From Luteibacter sp. UNCMF331Sha3.1 (GTDB lineage Bacteria > Pseudomonadota > Gammaproteobacteria > Xanthomonadales > Rhodanobacteraceae), in NCBI RefSeq assembly GCF_900109915.1, contig NZ_FOBU01000005.1:62001-126000 (forward strand): a stretch of 64,000 bases of DNA, in the 5' to 3' direction. The notes under the pieces are model-generated. The model did no database searches. It saw nothing but the letters and a program-made list of their open reading frames with translations, and had not been told where the DNA came from. Both the position numbers and the translations under genes were made by a program. This document shows positions 8,563 to 17,590 of the stretch, piece after piece. The stretch's first letter is position 1; every line of letters starts with the position of its first letter.

Positions 8563-10557
8563 ATGCTCAATCCGCAACAACACGCGGCCGTCGAATACTG
8601 CGACGGCCCCCTCCTCGTGCTGGCCGGCGCCGGCTCCGGCAAGACCCGTGTCATCACGGAAAAGATTTCGCACCTGATCTCGCGGCGGCACCTGGCGGCG
8701 GAGAAGATCGCCGCGATCACGTTCACCAACAAGGCCGCGAAGGAGATGCGCGAGCGTGTCTCGAAGCTGATCTCGGACGACGCCGCGAAAGCGCTCACCG
8801 TGTGCACCTTCCACGCTCTCGGCCTGAAATTCCTGCAGATCGAGCACGATCGGGCGCGCCTGCGCCGCGGCTTCTCGGTGCTCGACGCCGACGACAGCGC
8901 GAACATGATCAAGGAGCTCTCGCCCAAGGGCGTGAAGCCCGAAGTCATCCAGGGCATCCGCAATCTCGTCGGACGCGCCAAGAACGCCGGACTCACGCCC
9001 GAAGAAGCCATGGCCTCGGCGCGCAGCCCGCGCGAGATCGAAGCCGCCACCATCTACGACCTCTATCAGCAGCGCCTGTCGGCCTTCAACGCCGTCGATT
9101 TCGACGATCTGATCCGCCTGCCGCTGCGCATCCTGGAAACCGACGACGAGGCACGCGCCATCTGGCAGGAACGCCTGCGCTACCTGCTCGTCGACGAATA
9201 CCAGGACACCAACGACGCCCAGTACCGCCTGCTCAAGGCCATCGCGGGGCCGAAGGCGCGCTTCACCTGCGTGGGCGACGACGACCAGAGCATCTACGCG
9301 TGGCGCGGCGCCAACCCCGAGAACATCGACCAGCTCGGGCGCGACTTCACGAATCTCCGCGTGATCAAGCTGGAGCAGAACTACCGTTGCGCGAAACGCA
9401 TCCTTCGCGCGGCGAACCAGCTCATCGCCAACAATCCGCACGTGCACGAGAAGAAGCTCTGGAGCGACCACATCGAAGGGCCGCCGATCCGCGTGCTCGA
9501 GTGCAAGGACAACGAGCACGAAGCCGAGCGTATCGCCGCCATCGCGTCGAACCTGCACGAAAAGTACAAGGACAAGGGCGTCCGCTGGGACGATTTCTGC
9601 ATCCTGTACCGCGGCAACTTCCAGGCCCGCGTCATCGAGAAGGCGCTGCGCCTCGCGCGCGTGCCGTATCACCTCAGCGGCGCGCTGTCGTTCCTGGATC
9701 GGGCGGAGGTGAAGGACATCCTCTGCTACCTGCGCCTGATCACCAATCCGACCGACGACGCCGCGTTCCTGCGCGTCGTCAACGTCCCCAAGCGCGAGAT
9801 CGGCGCCACGTCGCTCGAGAAGCTCGGCCAGGTCGCGCAGTCGCGCAACGCGTCGCTGCTCGACGCGGCGCGCAGCGACATGGCGCTGAAATCGATCGCC
9901 GCGCGTCCTGCCGGCGCGCTCGCCGGGTTCGCGCGGCTGATGGACGAACTGCGCAGCCACGCGGTGCACGAAAGCGCCGCCGACCTCGTCACCACCGTGA
10001 TCGAGAAGACCGGCTACGGCGCGCAGATCGCCGCGTCCACGCCGGACGAGGCGCTGCGCGAGCGCCGCCTCGGCAACCTGCGCGAACTGGCCGACTGGTT
10101 CCGCGCGATGGGCAAGGACGGCGGCCGCACCGGCGATATCGCCGCGCAGCTCGCCCTGCTCAGTCACGCCGACCGCGACGACCCGGGCAACGCGCTGCGC
10201 ATGATGACGCTGCATTCCGCGAAAGGCCTCGAATTCCGTTTCGTCTTCATCGTCGGCTGCGAGGACGGGACGCTGCCGCACGAAGGCGCGATCGACGAAG
10301 GCCGCCTCGACGAAGAGCGGCGCCTGATGTACGTGGGCATCACCCGGGCGAAGGAACTGCTGACGCTGTCGTTCGCGGCACGCTCGCGCAAGTACGGCGA
10401 AGTGCTCACCAACGATCCCAGCCGCTTCCTCGACGAACTGCCGCAGGACGACCTGCACTGGGACGGCAAGGATCCGGAAGCGGATGCCGAGGTGAAGAAG
10501 GACACCGCGGAGACGCACATGGCGCGCATCCGGGCGATGCTGGCCGGCGGCGCCTGA
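8563..10557 (+). CDS. rep: ATP-dependent DNA helicase Rep
   Basis: This 664-residue superfamily 1A 3'-5' helicase assists replication-fork progression. It aligns along its whole length with E. coli Rep (673 residues), from the Q motif (LNPQQHAAVEY) and Walker A GAGSGKT (22-28) to the conserved C-terminal LPQDDLHW. Other motifs are TFTNKAA, DEYQDTN, GDDDQSIYAWRG, LEQNYR, TLHSAKGLEF and YVGITRA. The ATG at 8563 was chosen because it begins the family-conserved MLNPQQ; the longer upstream frame has no homology. A promoter -10 candidate TACCAT lies at 8520-8525. The convergent AI-2E gene ends 10 bases beyond its stop. Confidence 0.97.
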   Translation: MLNPQQHAAVEYCDGPLLVLAGAGSGKTRVITEKISHLISRRHLAAEKIAAITFTNKAAKEMRERVSKLISDDAAKALTVCTFHALGLKFLQIEHDRARLRRGFSVLDADDSANMIKELSPKGVKPEVIQGIRNLVGRAKNAGLTPEEAMASARSPREIEAATIYDLYQQRLSAFNAVDFDDLIRLPLRILETDDEARAIWQERLRYLLVDEYQDTNDAQYRLLKAIAGPKARFTCVGDDDQSIYAWRGANPENIDQLGRDFTNLRVIKLEQNYRCAKRILRAANQLIANNPHVHEKKLWSDHIEGPPIRVLECKDNEHEAERIAAIASNLHEKYKDKGVRWDDFCILYRGNFQARVIEKALRLARVPYHLSGALSFLDRAEVKDILCYLRLITNPTDDAAFLRVVNVPKREIGATSLEKLGQVAQSRNASLLDAARSDMALKSIAARPAGALAGFARLMDELRSHAVHESAADLVTTVIEKTGYGAQIAASTPDEALRERRLGNLRELADWFRAMGKDGGRTGDIAAQLALLSHADRDDPGNALRMMTLHSAKGLEFRFVFIVGCEDGTLPHEGAIDEGRLDEERRLMYVGITRAKELLTLSFAARSRKYGEVLTNDPSRFLDELPQDDLHWDGKDPEADAEVKKDTAETHMARIRAMLAGGA

Positions 10558-10567
10558 GTCGCACGGG

Positions 10568-11587
10568 TCAGACGAGGCCTTCGGTTTCCAGCTCGCTCTT
10601 CAGGTACGCGTAGTAGATTGGCGCGGCCACGAGGCCCGCGAGACCGAAGGCGGCCTCGAACGCCAGCATCGCCACGAGCAGTTCCCATGTGCGCGCGCGG
10701 ATCTGTCCGCCGACGATGCGCGCGTTGAGGAAATACTCCAGCTTGTGCACGACGATCAGGAATCCCAACGCCGCCACGCCGACCCACAGCCCCACCGACA
10801 GCGCGGCGACGGTCACCAGCGTGTTCGAGATCAGGTTACCCACCACGGGCAGCAGGCCCGTGACGAACGTGAGGATCACGAGCGTCTTCGCCAGCGGCAC
10901 GTGGATCCCGAACAGAGGCAGTGCGATCAGCAGGAAACCAGCCGCCAGCGCGGTATTGATCGCGGAAATCTTCAGCTGCGCGAAGATGATGTTGTGGAAA
11001 GCGCGAGCCAGCGTCGCCGCACGTGTCGCGAGTTCGGACGACAGCGGCCGCGATGGCCGGGCGCCGGCACCGTGCGACACCGCGACGATCGCGCCGAGCA
11101 CCAGCCCGATCAGCACATGGGCGAAGACGCGTGCCGCCGTGGTGCCGACCAGGCGCAGGTCGCCGGAGTGGTCGTGCGCCCAGGCCATGCCCTGCTCACG
11201 GAAATCGATGAAGCTGTCCGGCAGGTTCGACGTCAGCCAGGCGGGGAGTTGCTCGTGCGCCTTGGTCAGCAGCGGCAGGAGCTTGGTGTCCCACAGCGCC
11301 TGCGGATCGCCGAGATCGCGACGGTAGAAGGTGAGTGCGCCGACCACGATCAGGATGATCGCGCCAACCACGACGACGGTCACCACGCCGACGGCCAGGA
11401 GGCGCGCGCGCTCGCCCGGAATCACACGGCGGATCAGCGGCGTGAGCGTCTCCACCACCTCGTACACGAGCAGCCCGGCGAGCAGCGCGGAAATGAGGTG
11501 AAGCATGAGGATGCCCCACAACGCCAGCGCCGCCAGCACATAACTGGCGATGCGGATCGTGCGTTGGTCGAATGGCGTGGCCGGCAT
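10568..11587 (-). CDS. AI-2E family transporter (copy A)
   Basis: This 339-residue polytopic protein belongs to the AI-2E/PerM/TqsA family (formerly UPF0118). It has about seven or eight membrane segments: a double-helix start at residues 10-40, a long charged region at 90-160, then paired helices at 195-300. The conserved late motif FLIVVHKLEYFLNARIVGGQI is split here by a neighbouring helix. It is closely similar to the next gene on the same strand (copy B), so this is a tandem duplication. Family members are linked to autoinducer-2 export or ion/osmolyte flux; the substrate here is unknown. Confidence 0.85.
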   Translation of the reverse strand: MPATPFDQRTIRIASYVLAALALWGILMLHLISALLAGLLVYEVVETLTPLIRRVIPGERARLLAVGVVTVVVVGAIILIVVGALTFYRRDLGDPQALWDTKLLPLLTKAHEQLPAWLTSNLPDSFIDFREQGMAWAHDHSGDLRLVGTTAARVFAHVLIGLVLGAIVAVSHGAGARPSRPLSSELATRAATLARAFHNIIFAQLKISAINTALAAGFLLIALPLFGIHVPLAKTLVILTFVTGLLPVVGNLISNTLVTVAALSVGLWVGVAALGFLIVVHKLEYFLNARIVGGQIRARTWELLVAMLAFEAAFGLAGLVAAPIYYAYLKSELETEGLV

Positions 11588-11621
11588 CTGGGGGTCCTTC
11601 GGAAGTGGCGCGATTGGAGCA

Positions 11622-11640
11622 GTCCCGCGATGAACGCGGG
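11622..11640. other. Hairpin between the two AI-2E genes
   Basis: The perfect 7-bp stem TCCCGCG/CGCGGGA with an ATGAA loop lies between the copy B stop and the copy A start. No T-run follows on either strand. It may attenuate or stabilise the 3' end of copy B, or it may have no function. Confidence 0.4.
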
Positions 11641-11655
11641 ATCAAACCCGGGGCG

Positions 11656-12675
11656 TCAGATGAGGTGCGACGCCTCCAGCTCGGCCTTGAGGTAGGCGTA
11701 GAAGATCGGTGCGGCCACCACGCCGGGCAGGCCGAACGCCGCCTCGAACAGGAGCATCGCGACGAGCAGCTCCCACGCGCGGGCGCGGATCTGGCTGCCG
11801 ACGATGCGCGCATTGAGGAAGTACTCGAACTTGTGGATCACGATCAGGAAGGCGAGCGCACCGAGGCCCACGTACAGCGACACGGACAAGCCCACGACCG
11901 TGATGGCCGTGTTCGAGAGCAGGTTGCCGATCACCGGCAGCAGGCCGACGACGAAGGTGATGACGATCAGCGTCTTGGTCAGCGGCAGGTGCACGCCGAA
12001 CATCGGCAGCACGGCGAGCAGGTAGATGGCCGTGAACAGCGTGTTGAACAGCGAGATCTTGATCTGGGCGAACACGATGTTGTGGAAGGCGTCGGCGAGG
12101 CGCGCGGAACGCAGGCTCAGCTCGGCCGCGAACGGCCCCACCTGATGCGTCGGACGTGTACGGCTCAGCGCGACGATCGCGCCGAGCACGAGGCCGATGA
12201 GGATGTGCACGACCACCCTCGCCGCTTCCTTGCCGGCGAGCTGCAGCGTCACGGCGTGCGAGCGTGCCCAGTCCATGGCGGTGATGCGCAGGGCCTCGAC
12301 GCTGTCGGGAAGGCGATCCACGATCGCCGGGGGCAACTGCTGCCGCGCACGCTCCACCAGCGGCATGAGCCGGTTCTGCCAGAGGTCTTCGGGATTGCCG
12401 ATCTCACTCCGGAAGAAGCTGATGCCGCCGAAGACGAGCAGTGTCAGCAGCCCCACCACCAGGATGCCGACGAGCGCCACGACGAGCACGCGCGCGCGAT
12501 CCCCCGAGAGACGCCGGCCCATCAGGGGCGCCGTGGAAACCACCACCTCGTAGACCAGCAGGCCGGCGAGCAGGGCCGGCAGCAGGCGAAGGTAGAGCAC
12601 GAGGAAAAGGCCCAGTCCGGCGGCGATGTAGCTGGCGATGCGCACGGCGTGCGCTCGCGAGGTGGCAACTTCCAT
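11656..12675 (-). CDS. AI-2E family transporter (copy B)
   Basis: This 339-residue protein has the same length as copy A and is collinear with it. Shared features include the start RIASYIAAGLGLFL, LLAGLLVYEVV, the VVHILIGLVLGAIVALSRT helix and the ending FYAYLKAELEASHLI. It is an eight-helix AI-2E/TqsA-like membrane permease. Both copies are on the minus strand, 68 bases apart, and likely form one transcription unit with this gene first. Divergence of the charged N-terminal third between the copies suggests different substrates or heteromeric assembly, which is inference. Confidence 0.85.
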   Translation of the reverse strand: MEVATSRAHAVRIASYIAAGLGLFLVLYLRLLPALLAGLLVYEVVVSTAPLMGRRLSGDRARVLVVALVGILVVGLLTLLVFGGISFFRSEIGNPEDLWQNRLMPLVERARQQLPPAIVDRLPDSVEALRITAMDWARSHAVTLQLAGKEAARVVVHILIGLVLGAIVALSRTRPTHQVGPFAAELSLRSARLADAFHNIVFAQIKISLFNTLFTAIYLLAVLPMFGVHLPLTKTLIVITFVVGLLPVIGNLLSNTAITVVGLSVSLYVGLGALAFLIVIHKFEYFLNARIVGSQIRARAWELLVAMLLFEAAFGLPGVVAAPIFYAYLKAELEASHLI

Positions 12676-12819
12676 GGACGATTCCGTCGTGGATGGAGGC
12701 GCAGTCTGTCAGGACGCGGGGCCATAGCGCCAGAGCCGTGCCTTACGTCGTCACCCTGTCGTAAACTGCGCCGACAATCGCCGCCCCACGGGCGCGGTGC
12801 CCGATCAACAGGGGTTGTC

Positions 12820-13725
12820 ATGATGAAGTTCGCTCCGGTCGCGATGGCGGCCGTTCTGTCGCTGGCGGGGTGCGCCCACGCGCCGCAGGCTGTCCGTCCG
12901 ACGCCGGCACCGGTCGCGGCGCCGGCACCGACCGCTCCCGCCGGCCCCGCCGCGGACGACAACCTCAACGCCGTCGCCTGGGCGCAGGACGCCAGCGAGC
13001 ACGACTTCATCTACGTGCAGACCTATCGCGACGCCACCGACCGCTTGCTGCGCGCGAAGAACGACGCCGGCTGGGACGCGCTGCCGAAGGCCGACCGCGC
13101 GACGCATCCGTCGCTGAAGGGCCTCAAGCCCGCCGTGATCCTCGACATCGACGAGACGGTGCTCGACAACTCGCCTTACCAGGCTCGCCTGATCCGCTCG
13201 GGCGGCGAGTTCAACGAGGCCGAGTGGGCCGCATGGTGCAAGGAAGCCATCGCGCGTCCGATGCCCGGCGCGCTCGCCTTCACGAAGTTCGCGGCCGACC
13301 ACGGTATCGCCGTGTTCTACATCTCCAACCGCGCGAAGGACCTGCAGGACGCGACGCTCGCCAACCTGCGCTCGGCAGGGTTCCCCGTCGCGGGCACGTC
13401 GTCGTTCCTCGGCCTGGGCACTTTCGTCGAGGGCTGCGAACAGGTCGGCAGCGAGAAGAGCTGCCGTCGTCAGCGGGTGGCGAAGGATTATCGCGTCCTC
13501 ATGCAGTTCGGCGACCAGATCAGCGATTTCACCGACGTGCCCGGCAACACGGCCGAAGGCCGCGCGAAGGCCATGGCGCCTTACACCGACTGGATCGGCA
13601 CGCGCTGGTTCGTCCTGCCGAACCCGACCTACGGCGCATGGGAGAGCGCGCTTTTCGACAACGACTTCAGCCTCCCTCGCGCCGAACGTCGCCAGAAAAA
13701 GATCGACGCGCTCAAAGTTAATTAA
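12820..13725 (+). CDS. Lipoprotein acid phosphatase / 5'-nucleotidase, e(P4) family
   Basis: This 301-residue outer-membrane-type lipoprotein has a signal peptide ending in lipobox LAGC (Cys18) and a proline/alanine-rich linker at 26-45. The HAD-superfamily class B-like acid phosphatase domain carries the catalytic DIDETVLDN at 109-117 (first Asp is the nucleophile). The FYISNR motif supplies the downstream HAD motif. It resembles Haemophilus e(P4), which dephosphorylates NMN and nucleotides at the cell surface. An AGGGG Shine-Dalgarno lies just upstream of the double-Met start at 12820/12823. The reading frame ends in an AT-rich stretch that leads into the candidate small RNA. Confidence 0.88.
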   Translation: MMKFAPVAMAAVLSLAGCAHAPQAVRPTPAPVAAPAPTAPAGPAADDNLNAVAWAQDASEHDFIYVQTYRDATDRLLRAKNDAGWDALPKADRATHPSLKGLKPAVILDIDETVLDNSPYQARLIRSGGEFNEAEWAAWCKEAIARPMPGALAFTKFAADHGIAVFYISNRAKDLQDATLANLRSAGFPVAGTSSFLGLGTFVEGCEQVGSEKSCRRQRVAKDYRVLMQFGDQISDFTDVPGNTAEGRAKAMAPYTDWIGTRWFVLPNPTYGAWESALFDNDFSLPRAERRQKKIDALKVN

Positions 13726-13756
13726 ATCATAGGGTTAATGATGTTAAGCTGACATA

Positions 13757-13785
13757 TTGCTTTAGCAATGTCGGCCAACTATCAT
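13757..13785 (+). promoter_or_regulatory. Candidate sigma-70 promoter of the 13.8-kb RNA element
   Basis: A -35 box TTGCTT (13757-13762) and a -10 box TATCAT (13780-13785) are separated by exactly 17 bases in an AT-rich island of otherwise GC-rich sequence. The predicted start is near 13792. The -35 box lies in a small imperfect hairpin (13751-13772). Confidence 0.5.
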
Positions 13786-13791
13786 TCCTCT

Positions 13792-13893
13792 CGCCGAAAC
13801 CTGCGGTGCCCAAAGCAAAGCAGGCGAGGCCATTTCCCTTTCCGGCTTCGGGCTGGATAACCCCGTGAGGCCTCGCGTCTCCGGGGTTTTTTC
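13792..13893 (+). ncRNA. Candidate structured small RNA or 5' attenuator
   Basis: About 100 bases lie between a promoter-like pair and an intrinsic terminator. Visible pairings are CTCG..CCTGC with GCAGG..CGAG (13789-13828), the hairpin CCGGC/GCTGG around TTCGG (13842-13856), and 8 perfect bases GCGAGGCC (13824-13831) with GGCCTCGC (13869-13876). The last pairing uses the terminator loop and shares bases with the first hairpin, so alternative folds are possible. It may be a free small RNA or a regulatory leader of the lipoprotein gene at 13935. I could not match it to a known RNA family. Confidence 0.45.
13859..13893 (+). terminator. Rho-independent terminator
   Basis: The stem AACCCCG/CGGGGTT (13859-13865 and 13882-13888) has a 16-base loop and is followed by TTTTC. 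It ends 42 bases before the next start codon. It could end the phosphatase transcript, a separate small RNA, or act as an attenuator. Confidence 0.8.
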
Positions 13894-13934
13894 TTGTTAC
13901 GCTTCGCGCCCTGCCGTCTCCGAAGCCACGTGCC

Positions 13935-14891
13935 ATGTTCCGCAACCTGTCGAAGCCCTTGGTGCTGGTGCTCGCGATGCTCCTCGTCGCCGCCTGCAAC
14001 CGGCAGAAGGACGCGCCCGGTACCCCCGGCGGCGGCTCGCCGGAAGATGCCACGCGCGAATCGCTGGCCCTGCTCCGCGACGGCAAGTTCGATCTCTTCT
14101 GGCGCCACGCGCTGCCGCCGGCGGATTTCGCGACGCTGCGCGCCGACTGGCCGCGTCGCAACGCCAGCGAAGGTCCGCTGACCGGCGACGATCGCGCGAA
14201 GTTCGAAGCGGGCGTGAAACGGCTGACCGAACCCGACGCGGAGAAGAAACTCTTCGCCGACCTGCGTCCCACGCTGGTGCGCTTCGATCGCGACTACAAG
14301 GACCAGATGCCGCTGATCTCGGGCATCGGCCAGTCGATGGCGCTCACCGCGATCGAACAGGCGAAAGATCTCACCCTGTCGCAGAAACGGCAGCTTCGCG
14401 AAGCCGTCAACATCGTCGGGCCATGGACGCAGACGGTCGCGTGGGGCGACCAGGCGAAGGCGAAAACGGCGATCGCCACGGTGGTCGATACCGCGCGCAA
14501 GGCCAACCTTTCCACGGCCGATGCCCTGCATGGGATGACGTTCGAGCAGTCGATGGCGACGTGGTCCACCGCATGGCTGGGGCTGAAGCGACTGCTCGAT
14601 GTCTACGGCCTGTCCGTCGACCAGACCTTCGATTCCATCAGCATCGACACGCTGGAGAAAAGCGGCGGGTCGGCGCATGTGAAGATCACCTACACCCTGC
14701 TGGGCAAGCCGATCCAGACCGACGCGACGCTCGTGATGCTGGACGGCCGATGGTATGACAGCGACCTGCTGCAGCGCGTGCGCGACGAGCACGCCCGCAT
14801 GAACCCCCCGGCCGCCCCCGGCACCGCGCCGGCGCGCGCGTCCACGGTCGTCGCCCCCGCTGGACCCGTGGCCGACGCCCGGACGCGCTGA
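13935..14891 (+). CDS. Hypothetical lipoprotein
   Basis: This 318-residue protein has a lipoprotein signal (lipobox LVAAC, Cys21). It is mostly helical after the signal, with a proline/alanine-rich tail from about residue 287 (NPPAAPGTAPARAS). No catalytic motif was recognised. Proteins of this type with a glycine/serine linker after the lipid anchor are common in Xanthomonadales and are of unknown function. It sits between the terminator at 13.89 kb and plsB, and plsB starts 17 bases after its stop codon. The leader may be controlled by the structured element upstream. Confidence 0.75.
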   Translation: MFRNLSKPLVLVLAMLLVAACNRQKDAPGTPGGGSPEDATRESLALLRDGKFDLFWRHALPPADFATLRADWPRRNASEGPLTGDDRAKFEAGVKRLTEPDAEKKLFADLRPTLVRFDRDYKDQMPLISGIGQSMALTAIEQAKDLTLSQKRQLREAVNIVGPWTQTVAWGDQAKAKTAIATVVDTARKANLSTADALHGMTFEQSMATWSTAWLGLKRLLDVYGLSVDQTFDSISIDTLEKSGGSAHVKITYTLLGKPIQTDATLVMLDGRWYDSDLLQRVRDEHARMNPPAAPGTAPARASTVVAPAGPVADARTR

Positions 14892-14908
14892 GGCCGTACA
14901 ATCCCACG

Positions 14909-17521
14909 ATGCCAGATATCCCGATGAGTGCGGATCCGCACGTCCATGTCGCCCGTTCGCCCTGGTGGTTCAAACTGCTGGGGCGCCTGCTCGAACCCTG
15001 GGTGCGCATCAAGCGCGACCCCGCGGAGCCCGCCGCGCTGCTCAACGGGGGCGCGGCGGTCTGCTATGCCATCGAGCGCGACGGCACGTCCGATGCGCTG
15101 ATCCTCGAGCGCGCCTGCCGCGAGGCCGGGCTGCCCAGCCCGATGCAGCTGCTCGACCTGCCGGGCCGTCGCCGTCGCTCCGTGTTCTCGCTGAGCCGTC
15201 GCCACGGCTGGCTGTTCGGGCGCACCGACGCGCGCGGTCCGAAGGAGCCCATCGGCCAGCTCATCCGCGCGCTCGAGGACGATCCGACGCGCGACATCCA
15301 GATCGTGCCCGTGTCGATCTACGTCGGCCGCGCGCCCAATCGCGAAAGCGGCTGGTTCAGCGTGCTCTTCGCGGAGAACTGGCTCGTCGTCGGTCGCTTC
15401 CGCCGCATGCTCGCGCTGCTGCTCAACGGTCGCGACACCGTGGTGCATTTTTCGGCGCCCGTGTCGCTGCGCAACGTGCTCGGCGAATCCGGCGGCATCA
15501 CGCCGGAACGGCTCACGCGCAAGATCGCCCGCGTGTTGCGCACGCACTTCCGTCGCATCCGCGCCGCGGTCATCGGTCCCGACCTCTCGCATCGCCGGAC
15601 GGTAGTCGACGCGGTGCTGAACACCGAGCCGGTGCGCGACGCGATCGCCGCCACCGCGAGCAAGGAGAACATCCCGCTCGCGAAGGCGGAGCGACGAGCA
15701 CGCGACTTCGCGCTCGAGATCTCGGCCGACTACTCGCATCCCGTGGTTCGCTCGTCGTCGTTCCTGCTGTCCAATTTCTGGAACAAGCTCTACGACGGCA
15801 TCGCGATGCATCACTTCGACAAGGCGCGCGCCGCCGCGCCCGGCCACGAAGTGGTCTACGTGCCGTGCCATCGCAGCCATACCGATTACCTCCTGCTCTC
15901 GTATCAGCTGCACCACTCGGGCGTGGTGCCGCCGCACATCGCGGCGGGCGTGAACCTCAACCTCCCGGTGGTCGGACCCATCCTGCGCCGCGGCGGCGCG
16001 TTCTTCCTGCGCCGCAGCTTCAAGGGCAACGCGCTGTATTCGGTGGTGTTCAACGAGTACCTCGCGCAGCTGGTCGATCGCGGCGTGCCGCTGGAATACT
16101 TCATCGAAGGCGGCCGTTCGCGCACGGGGCGCCTGCTCGCCCCGCGCGCGGGCATGCTGGTGATGACGTTGCGCGCGTTCCTGCGCGCCCCGCGGCGTCC
16201 GGTGCTCTTCCAGCCCGTTTATATCGGCTACGAGAAGCTCATGGAGGGCAAGTCGTACATCGGTGAGCTGTCCGGCAAGCCGAAGGAGAAGGAATCGCTG
16301 CTGGGCCTGATCCGCGGCCTCAAGGTGCTGCGCCAGCGTTATGGCCACGTCACGCTCAACTTCGGCGAGCCGATCCTGCTGACGCCGATGCTCGACGCCG
16401 CCGCGCCCGACTGGCGCGACGCGGCCGCCGATCCCGACGTGAAGCCCGACTGGATGAATCGCGTGGTCGACGACCTCGCCGAGCGGATCCAGGTGAACAT
16501 CAACCGCGCGGCGGACGTCAACCCGATCAACCTGCTGGCGCTCGCCCTGCTGGCGACGCCCAAACACGCGATGGCCGAGAACGACCTGCTCGCGCAGATC
16601 GAACTGACCAAGGCCATGCTGCAGGAACTGCCCTACTCCGATCGCGTCACGATCACGCCGATGAATCCGCAGGGCGTCATCGCGTACGGGGAGCAGATGG
16701 GCTGGATACGTCGCGTGCGCCATCCGCTGGGCGACGTGCTCGTGACCGAAGGCGAGCAGGCCGTGCTGCTCTCGTACTTCCGCAACAACGTGCTGCATCT
16801 CAACGCGGCGGCGGCCTGGGTCGCGGCCTGCTTCCTCAACAACCGCCGCATGTCGCGTTCCTCGGTCATCCGTCTCGGTCGCATCATCTACCCCTTCATC
16901 CAGGGCGAGCTGTTCCTGCCATGGGACGAGGACGGATTCGCCGCACAGGTGCAGGACACCATCGAATTCTTCGTGCGTCGCGGCATCCTCGAGGCCAGCG
17001 CGGAGGGTCGCGTACTCGAGCGCGGGCCGGGCCAGGACGATGGCGCATACCAGCTGCGCGTGATCGCGCGCAGCATGCTGCAGGCGTTCGAGCGCTACTA
17101 CATCGCCATCGCGGCACTGGTGAAGAACGGTCCGCACACCATGACGGCGGGCGAACTCGAAACGGCGTGCACGCTCACCGCGCAACGTCTCAGCCTGCTC
17201 AATGAGCTTTCGGCGCCGGAGTTCTTCGACAAGGCCCTTTTCCGCGGCTTCATCCAGAAGCTGCGCGAGGCGAAGGTGGTCTGGACCGACGACGCCGGCA
17301 AGCTCGATTTCAGCGAGGCACTGGAAGACATGGTGCGCGACGCACGCGTGATCCTGGCGCGCGAAGTCCGCCACTCGATCCTGAAGATCACGCCCGGGGG
17401 CGAGAACGATCGCGACCTCGATGCGCGACCGCCGGTGGATCCCGACGATGGATCGGCCGGGCCGTCGCTGCACGAGCGCCACGTCGCCAACGAGCGCGAG
17501 CGCCATCACGGCCCGGGATGA
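14909..17521 (+). CDS. plsB: Glycerol-3-phosphate 1-O-acyltransferase PlsB
   Basis: This 870-residue protein is the first enzyme of phospholipid synthesis and acylates sn-glycerol 3-phosphate at position 1 at the inner membrane. The catalytic box HRSHTD lies at 321-326, followed by the GAFFLRRSF block (about 368-376), FIEGGRSRTG (about 397-406) and a PVYIGYE-type segment. Length matches E. coli PlsB (807) with a slightly longer C-terminal tail. A -10-like TACAAT ends 6 bases before the ATG and no Shine-Dalgarno is visible, so the transcript may be leaderless. Confidence 0.97.
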   Translation: MPDIPMSADPHVHVARSPWWFKLLGRLLEPWVRIKRDPAEPAALLNGGAAVCYAIERDGTSDALILERACREAGLPSPMQLLDLPGRRRRSVFSLSRRHGWLFGRTDARGPKEPIGQLIRALEDDPTRDIQIVPVSIYVGRAPNRESGWFSVLFAENWLVVGRFRRMLALLLNGRDTVVHFSAPVSLRNVLGESGGITPERLTRKIARVLRTHFRRIRAAVIGPDLSHRRTVVDAVLNTEPVRDAIAATASKENIPLAKAERRARDFALEISADYSHPVVRSSSFLLSNFWNKLYDGIAMHHFDKARAAAPGHEVVYVPCHRSHTDYLLLSYQLHHSGVVPPHIAAGVNLNLPVVGPILRRGGAFFLRRSFKGNALYSVVFNEYLAQLVDRGVPLEYFIEGGRSRTGRLLAPRAGMLVMTLRAFLRAPRRPVLFQPVYIGYEKLMEGKSYIGELSGKPKEKESLLGLIRGLKVLRQRYGHVTLNFGEPILLTPMLDAAAPDWRDAAADPDVKPDWMNRVVDDLAERIQVNINRAADVNPINLLALALLATPKHAMAENDLLAQIELTKAMLQELPYSDRVTITPMNPQGVIAYGEQMGWIRRVRHPLGDVLVTEGEQAVLLSYFRNNVLHLNAAAAWVAACFLNNRRMSRSSVIRLGRIIYPFIQGELFLPWDEDGFAAQVQDTIEFFVRRGILEASAEGRVLERGPGQDDGAYQLRVIARSMLQAFERYYIAIAALVKNGPHTMTAGELETACTLTAQRLSLLNELSAPEFFDKALFRGFIQKLREAKVVWTDDAGKLDFSEALEDMVRDARVILAREVRHSILKITPGGENDRDLDARPPVDPDDGSAGPSLHERHVANERERHHGPG

Positions 17522-17590
17522 CGCCGCCGACGCCAGGCGAAACCTGACACGGGGGCGCGGACAATGCAGGCCATAGCAGCGGCATGATCC

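Noticed and set aside
8446-10518. A 690-codon minus-strand open frame opposite rep
   Set aside because: It is antisense to complete Rep helicase and has no recognisable family.
10558-10567. A terminator between rep and the AI-2E gene
   Set aside because: The convergent genes are separated by only 10 bases and no hairpin fits there; transcription may overlap.
14690-17509. A 939-codon minus-strand open frame opposite plsB
   Set aside because: It is antisense to a complete PlsB with all motifs, has no recognisable domain and arises from GC-rich codon bias that removes stops from the opposite frame.
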